Shown piece after piece: positions 58,401 to 64,000 of a stretch of 64,000 bases of DNA. The notes under the pieces are model-generated. The model was not told the origin of the DNA, made no database searches, and was given only the letters and a program-made list of their open reading frames with translations. The stretch covers positions 3,410,001-3,474,000 of the forward strand of contig JAGTWJ010000019.1 in assembly GCA_020064725.1 (NCBI GenBank), in the 5' to 3' direction. Origin of the DNA: Drechslerella dactyloides. Its lineage: Eukaryota; Ascomycota; Orbiliomycetes; Orbiliales; Orbiliaceae. Position numbers and translations under genes: made by a program. Positions within the stretch are counted from its first letter, which is position 1; each line of letters opens with the position of its first letter.

Positions 58401-58969
58401 ATCACGCCTCGGGACAGAACAGCGCACCTCAATCGCCGACGCCGCGACAGTCGATAGACCAGGGAGGCAGCAAGAACGAGCCGGCGCTGAAGGCGACGAA
58501 GCGGAGGTTCAGTCTGATACCGTGGGGACACAAGAGCAGTGATCAGGGTACTTCTCAAGCAAGGAGATCAGGTCATGGTAAGCTCGTTAAGCACGATCGT
58601 CGTCTTTCGCGGTCAGCCGGCAATGCAACTGACCCCAAGGGCCTCACAGCCCCGAGCCCCACCACCGCCACCAACAACAGCAATGATCCGCCGCAGTCCG
58701 CGCACGCTACGTCGAACAACTCCTTCGCGAACATCAATGGCAACAATGAGCCGACGAGCCAGTCGCTGCAGTCCCTGCCTCAAGATACGAGCAGCAACCG
58801 CCACAGCACATCTCCGACGAACGTTGCCGGGCTCACCAGCGCACGAAGTCGTAAGTTTGGGGATGCGTACTCGCACGACGGCCACATCGCTGGGGCGGCG
58901 GGCAGCACGGGTCCCGCGCGGAGGGTTATGGACTTCTTCAGGAAGCGGGCAATCGGCCGAAGCAAGTAG
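55458..58969 (+). CDS. KIN4: Serine/threonine kinase, Kin4-type (spindle position checkpoint family)
   Basis: Exons 55458-56096, 56166-56756, 56837-57131 and 57273-58969 give 1073 aa. A disordered Ser/Pro N-terminus leads to the kinase domain from about residue 185: GRTLGEGEFGKVKLGW (Gly loop), Lys217 in VAIKLIRRDT, HRDLKLENLLLD (Asp312), DFGF (330-333), TSCGSPCYAAPE, then YAMLAGYLPFDDDP and LLRRILVPDPRKR. The motifs match yeast Kin4/Frk1 far better than other CAMK-group kinases. Thr377 aligns with the Kin4 activation-loop threonine that Elm1 phosphorylates. The loop between DFG and Thr377 is about 25 residues longer than in yeast and very acidic. The tail is Ser/Pro-rich, with a His-Ser repeat at about 592-603, and ends ARRVMDFFRKRAIGRSK, a basic end typical of filamentous orthologues. 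In yeast Kin4 restrains mitotic exit when the spindle is misplaced. Here that is inferred. Confidence 0.92.
57521..57550 (+). repeat. In-frame CATTCG hexanucleotide repeat in the kinase gene
   Basis: Four CATTCG units followed by CATGCTCAT encode a His-Ser repeat ending in His-Ala-His-His in the kinase tail. Copy number could vary without shifting the frame. Confidence 0.85.
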
Positions 58970-60954
58970 TCTAAGCTTACCGGCAACATGCCCGCACCGC
59001 ATTACGAGTTCCAGTTTATGGTCACGATCACGCAGTCGGAGAAACGGCGAGCATTCCTCAAGAAGCTGGTTGAGTCGCAGCAGTATCGCCTTCCTCCTAC
59101 TTGTCCGCCGACATGAACACAGCATAGCGCCACACAGCATTATCATTTATCATTGCCATTATATCATCAGCATCAGCATCGCCAGCGTCATGATCGACAT
59201 CGTCATCACCAAGCATCGAAATTTTAAGACTTCCGGCGAACGTTCTTTTCTTCTTTTCTCCCCCCTTGGTTGCATCCGTTTATTTTCCCCCTCATATTTT
59301 CGATTATTACAGCATTATAATACGGTACAAACCTTCCTTTTCTTTTTTTAATATTGAGCGCCGGACTGCGATGATATGATATTGTTCTAAAAGATTGACG
59401 TTTGAGCGAGCGGTGCGGAAACGACGGCTTCCGCTTTTGCTCCAAGAAGTCGAGGGGAGGAGATCCGACATTCATGGTCTCCCACGCGGTTCGTTTTTTT
59501 CGCCATCAGCATTACCTTGCGACACTTTGATTGCATACATATTGGTGTGGAGCGCGCGAGCCGGTTCAGTTGGCACTTTTTACTTTCATACTTTGTATAC
59601 ACCAGCGGAAGGGGGAGGGGAATGAGGGGTCGAAGAAAGAGGAGGTCGACAAGGACGATGCGTATTGTGATGTTTTAGCGGTGGATATGGGCTGATGTAT
59701 TTTCCGTCTGTTTCCTTTCTGTTGGTTTGGTTTGGTGAGCTGGAGACGTTACCTATCTCTCCGTTATTCCTGTTTGTTTTCTTATTGGTTGTTTCGTTTG
59801 TCGTCGTCACGAGCTTAGACATGAATTTTTCTTTTCCATTATCTTTGCGGAACCTGTTGCACACATGATGAATTATTTCTTTTCTGGTTTTCTATTCGCA
59901 GCTACGCCTTTTCAGCCATAGTCAATCTTGTAGTTTCTCTCGTCTTGTCTTCTGGATGTCATTTGTTTCTTTTTACCTGATGCTCGTTCGCTATTTACTT
60001 TTTTCTTACTACTATTTTAGTTTTTAGTTTTGTATTTTTGTTTTCTCGCTCGGCGGAGTATAGCAGGCAGCTTGTTGTCCATTGATCTCATCTTGGTCTC
60101 TTGCGTCTCTCTTTTTCGTTGTTGTTCTTTTCCTATACTATGGGAGGTGTTTATATTTTTTCTTATTGTTAATTTTTTTTATTCTATCGAGCTGAATTTT
60201 ATTTCCGACTTGTAGCTTTCTCTTTGGATTCGTGTTGATATACACATTGAATATATTTATTTGAACGGCCGTCCTTTTAATCACAGAAATTCTTTTAGAT
60301 TCTAGAATTCTCTTTCTATTCGATTCCTTTATTCTGTTCGAACGGGAGCTATATGATGAATAATTATAAACTTAGATAGTATTGTAATTATAGTTTTATT
60401 TGGCTGGGAGACGCAATAGTAGGTGCGAGGTATCGATCGATTGGGGTGTGTGAGTGATTCATTCGTTTGACCGACAGGGTAGGACGGATTTCGCGAAGGA
60501 AGGGATACGAGAGACAGCGGTCAATGCGGCATGCCTGTCCGTCTAGCTAGCTAGCTCCCATCCTTCGCAATGTTAGGTTCATGCGGTGACCGTACGACTG
60601 TGCTGATATCAGCATACTTGTTTACCGTACTAGTAGCGCTTTGTGGTATGATGATCTTCGTATCTACACACTTAGTTCCATGTACGAGCTGGACTTCAGC
60701 TTGTATTTATTTACTTACTTAATTACTTTTATCACTGGAGAATACGACATAGTGTATGATGTATGATGGATGTATATGTACTTTGGGGTCAAGGTGTATC
60801 TAGATGGTTCTATGCGGGTGGATGCACGATTGATTGGTGTGCTGTATGCAGTCAGATCTGTTCGAGGAAGCTGAGGGAAGCGAGGGAGGGAGGGCTGTAG
60901 AAATGGATGGATGGATGACGCTACTTCATCCGCTGGAGCTCAGCGAGAAAAACT

Positions 60955-60980
60955 GAAAGAAAGAAAGAAAGAAAGAAAGA
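60955..60980. repeat. GAAA microsatellite
   Basis: About six tandem GAAA units. Confidence 0.85.
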
Positions 60981-61969
60981 CTGAAGGAAAGATAGAGGAA
61001 GAAAGAACCGGGGAGAGGGCGGGTCGTCGGCTGGATGGGGAAATACATTAGCTAAGGCAGGTTCTGCATGAGACTCCATCCCGGGATGCATCGTGCGTCC
61101 AGACATCCCGAGACTGGCCGACGTCGGCTTGTCTGTCGGCCGGCTGAGTGTGCACGCACAGGCACGCTGCGGTGCGACGTGAATCTGTTTCCGATCTGTG
61201 CATGCACGCATACATTCGGCTGTATGGAAGAAGTACACGGTCGTAGAAGATGGATGGAGGGATGATGAAAATTTTCTTCTCGTGTGTCCTGGCTTTGCCT
61301 CTGATGAGACGGTTCTTTCGAAAGAGAGGTCACACTCGCGGGCAGCTGCGCCTGCGACGGACCCACATCACATCAGTCAGCAGGCATCGACGATGAAGAA
61401 AATTTTTGCTTTTCAGCAGGCAGGCTTGGAGGGCAGGGCAGGGATTGATGGCTTCGATTGAAGCAGGCTTGCACTCGGCTAGTGGACGGCAGGGCCTTTC
61501 GAGGGCGTGCTTTCTTCCCTGCTGCATGCAGGATTAATTGACGCTGATAAGGCCATGGGAGAGTACATGTCGCCAGCCCCCACGGCGAGAATATGAGCAA
61601 ATGTAGAGTGTAGATACCTGAGCAGATGGATAGAGACGAGGGCGGCGATTGGCTCGGTGGGAGCTCATCGGGCGAGCATCGGAGGATGTGTACAGACGGA
61701 CACTGCAGGGTGGATCCGCTGCCTGCTCTGGCGATTGCATGCGCATTGGCGATGGGAAAAGAGTATACAGCCCGGGATCTGGTGAAGTGCTTGTGCGTCT
61801 GCCGCTAGCGTCGTCGGGATGGATGGAGGTTTTTTTCTTTTCTGTCTGAGGTTGTGAATCCGAAGCAGCAGCTGGCGACGGAGCTCGATCGAAAGAACTT
61901 CAGGCTGCCCCGGCGATGTTTCTTAGCGTGGCGGGACGCATCTCCTTGCAATTCTACTTATACATCGCC

Positions 61970-62060
61970 ACTCCCTCTTTCTTTCTCTTCTTCTTCTTCT
62001 TCTTTCCTTCTTTCTCTCTTTCATTCTTTTCGTCATCCTCTCCTTCTTTCATTCCTTCCG
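61970..62060 (+). promoter_or_regulatory. Pyrimidine tract upstream of the last gene
   Basis: About 90 bases almost wholly C and T on the plus strand, including repeated TTC units, end 80 bp before the ATG at 62140. CT-rich tracts of this kind sit just upstream of transcription starts in many filamentous ascomycete genes. Confidence 0.5.
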
Positions 62061-62139
62061 GTGGTGCGGGCGGCCTCCAATCTTGACCACCATCACGAGC
62101 ATCACCACCACACTCCTTCCCGACCTCACCGCCGAGAGA

Positions 62140-63483
62140 ATGTCCCAGCTGCCGCCCATCAACGCCCCACCGGACTTCACCGAACCGACGCCCAAGGCCT
62201 CCGCCTTCGTCTTCCTCGCCCTCGTCCTCAGCATCTTCACCCTCTGCCTCTGCTCCCACTTCTTCTACCTCTACGTCCTGCGCACCCAGCCCTACTACTA
62301 CTCCGTCCAGTCCGACGTCGACCCGACCCTCTGGCACGTCGAGCGCATCGTCCCCCTCCGCGAACGCTTCCGCCGCCTCCGCAACCTCCCCCGCTCCGAC
62401 AGCGACGTCTTCCGCGACGAGGACCTCGAACGTGTCCGTCGCGCCCTCACCGTCCGCGGCTGGCGTGGCCGCGTCAACTCCGACGGCACACCCAATCGCA
62501 ACCACCGCACCTTTGACGACCGCGCTGCAGCTGCCGGCGGGCCCGGGCAGGGATGGGGCGGCTTCTACGCCCCGTCGTCCGGCTACGGCTGCCGTGGCCC
62601 TGCTGCCGAGGAGGATGAGGAAGCCGGACCCAGACAGTACGTTGAAACCGAGGACACCCCGTTCTGGAAGGAGCGTCGGTGGGGACACACCACCTACGGC
62701 ACCTACGACGCATTCGGCACGAGCCCGACGGAGCGCCGCAAGATGATGATGTATGCGTTTGCGGCAACGGGCCCACGCACCAAGGGGAGCAACGTCGTGC
62801 CCGGGATGAGCAGCAGTCGGTGGCCGACGGGCGTCGTCACCCCGGAGTTCGGCAGCTACACGAAGGACGCCGTGGCCGTCGGTGCGGCGAACGCTGCTGC
62901 GAACGTCGCGGCCGCGGCAGCGTACGGGTACGGCCTTCAGGCCGCGTTTTCCTACCATGCCTCGCCGCGGAACACGCGGTTCGTCACGCCTCCGATCCGC
63001 GCGTCGAGCAAGATCCTCGAGGAGCTGAAGCACACGGGCCTGCGCTACCCGAGCGAGAGGAACGCCCGCTTCTCCGACGAGGATTTGCAGGACCACTACC
63101 GCGGTCTCTGCGAGGCCGAGGACGCAGCGCTGAAGGACCTCGACGAGGCCCGGGACGCCGCCGCCGTGGAATACACCTACGGCGTCGCGCAGGAGCCCGA
63201 CCACGCCCGCCGGGTCATCGAGAAGCTGACGGAGCTCGAGAAGAAGCTGTTGCAGGCGGTCAAGCGGCGGACGCTGTTCTCCGACCGCTTCGCCTGCCGC
63301 GAGGACGGCGAGGACGGCGAGGAGCGCGGCGAGTCCAGTTGCGGGCCGTCGGTGCTGGAGCCGCCGCCGCCGTACACGGACGTCGACGAGAGCGGCTTGC
63401 ATCTGCACTTCGACGACGAGGACATGCAGCCGAGTTCTAGTACCGGTAGCAGTAGCAGCAGCGTCAGTGCGAGTCGACCTTGA
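62140..63483 (+). CDS. Single-TM hypothetical protein with C-terminal PPxY motif
   Basis: A single-exon frame of 447 aa from the first ATG (MSQLPPINAPPDFTEPTP). One TM helix spans about 20-46 (SAFVFLALVLSIFTLCLC and following), next to a Tyr-rich stretch. The middle is Gly/Arg-rich. An Ala-rich segment (AANAAANVAAAAAYGYGLQAA) precedes a charged helical region (KILEELKHTGL, RRVIEKLTELEKKLLQAV) that may form a coiled coil. PPPPY ends at Tyr412, and an acidic-Ser tail follows. I recognise no family. The codons are very strongly C- or G-ending, which supports real coding on this strand and also explains the long open frame opposite. The topology plus PPxY would fit a membrane adaptor or substrate of an Rsp5/Nedd4-type ligase, which is inference. 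Confidence 0.72.
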   Translation: MSQLPPINAPPDFTEPTPKASAFVFLALVLSIFTLCLCSHFFYLYVLRTQPYYYSVQSDVDPTLWHVERIVPLRERFRRLRNLPRSDSDVFRDEDLERVRRALTVRGWRGRVNSDGTPNRNHRTFDDRAAAAGGPGQGWGGFYAPSSGYGCRGPAAEEDEEAGPRQYVETEDTPFWKERRWGHTTYGTYDAFGTSPTERRKMMMYAFAATGPRTKGSNVVPGMSSSRWPTGVVTPEFGSYTKDAVAVGAANAAANVAAAAAYGYGLQAAFSYHASPRNTRFVTPPIRASSKILEELKHTGLRYPSERNARFSDEDLQDHYRGLCEAEDAALKDLDEARDAAAVEYTYGVAQEPDHARRVIEKLTELEKKLLQAVKRRTLFSDRFACREDGEDGEERGESSCGPSVLEPPPPYTDVDESGLHLHFDDEDMQPSSSTGSSSSSVSASRP

Positions 63484-64000
63484 TTAGTTTTTCCATATAT
63501 ACTACATACATGCTTGATGTGCCACGTTACGTAACGTACGTTGGAGCAGCTTGTTTTGTGCATGCATGCATGCTTGCTTGCTGTGGTTTACTGCGACGAT
63601 ACCCATGATAGCGGTGTTTGAATTGCATGGTGACGGCCGTCGCTGTCCTTGTCCTTGTCTTTGAGTTCATCTTGACTTTGTCTGTCTGTTTGCTGTAGGG
63701 TACAGGCTTCTAGCCCGCGAGACAAGGGTACAATGCTTCCTTATATAGTATATAGCACGCGCATACTTGTGTGTATAATAGATAAAATAATAATGCCAGA
63801 TGTGTATGATGCATATGATTCGTTCAATTCTGTGTATAAAAGAGAAAGCCAAGATAAAAACCGCTAAACAATGCAAATGCATGCGACCAACCGACCAACT
63901 GTCTACTTGACCTACGCCCGTGATATAATGCCGGCGGATAAACCGCACAAAGGCGACGACATGCGCTAGAAAATCACATCCTTGTCGTCCTCGTTCGACA
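63484..64000. other. 3' flank of the last gene
   Basis: AT-rich end of the window with GCAT/GCTT simple repeats at about 63560-63582. No gene seen. Confidence 0.6.

Larger units (their letters stand above)
58970..62139. other. Intergenic region between kinase and the last gene
   Basis: No supported gene in 3.2 kb. From about 59220 to 60350 the plus strand is strongly T-rich, possibly a long 3' UTR or a non-coding transcript. TGGA units (about 60903-60917) and a GAAA microsatellite (60955-60980) follow. The right end is the promoter of the next gene. Confidence 0.5.

Noticed and set aside
61954..63408. 484-codon minus-strand frame opposite the last gene
   Set aside because: The plus-strand gene has strongly C/G-ending codons, which removes stops from the opposite strand. 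The minus product is Val/Ala/Glu-rich without a motif.

Overview
The window is nuclear DNA of a filamentous ascomycete (Pezizomycotina). The evidence is: genes split by short introns (about 52-170 bp) with GTRNGT-type donors and YAG acceptors; lineage-typical proteins (an OSCA/CSC1 channel with a Phm7-type tail, CHO2, a Kin4-type kinase, fungal L-arabinitol 4-dehydrogenase, a Fig1-like protein); a pogo/Fot1 transposon; and pyrimidine tracts ahead of start codons. I cannot name the species. No rRNA, CRISPR or prokaryotic operon structure is visible.

Layout. 1-3999: no recognisable gene, ending in the leader of the CSC1-like channel gene (4000-6786, +). 7744-9227 (+): L-arabinitol 4-dehydrogenase with a possible CreA/CCAAT promoter. 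11423-13579 (+): seven-exon cytochrome P450. 14443-16334: an apparently intact pogo/Fot1 transposon with perfect 51-bp terminal inverted repeats. 17693-18949 (+): Fig1/claudin-like membrane protein. 20943-21031: intron-containing tRNA-Glu(CTC). 22132-25486 (+): CHO2, phosphatidylethanolamine N-methyltransferase, nine exons. 26440-28341 (-): single-pass membrane protein of unknown function. 30650-35217 (-): large sterol/UDP-glycosyltransferase carrying PPxY motifs and a C-terminal array of ubiquitin-interacting motifs. 37320-38192 (-): small secreted protein with dibasic-delimited Gly/Tyr/Cys peptides. 40523-42239 (+): aldehyde dehydrogenase. 42972-45049 (-): F-box/LRR-like protein. 48650-50904 (-): DUS3, tRNA-dihydrouridine synthase. 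55458-58969 (+): Kin4-type kinase after a 4.5 kb microsatellite-rich intergenic region. 62140-63483 (+): single-TM protein with a PPxY motif.

The genes are mostly unrelated housekeeping or metabolic loci with wide intergenic gaps; I see no co-functional cluster. One theme recurs. Three proteins (the glycosyltransferase and both unknown single-TM proteins) carry PPxY motifs of the type bound by Rsp5/Nedd4 ubiquitin ligases, and the glycosyltransferase also ends in about nine UIM-like helices. The two most interesting objects are that glycosyltransferase and the secreted protein at 37320-38192, whose only two cysteines lie in two nine-residue peptides bounded by Arg-Arg.

Exon boundaries were read by eye from splice consensus, frame continuity and family motifs. 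All multi-exon models keep an open frame from ATG to stop.
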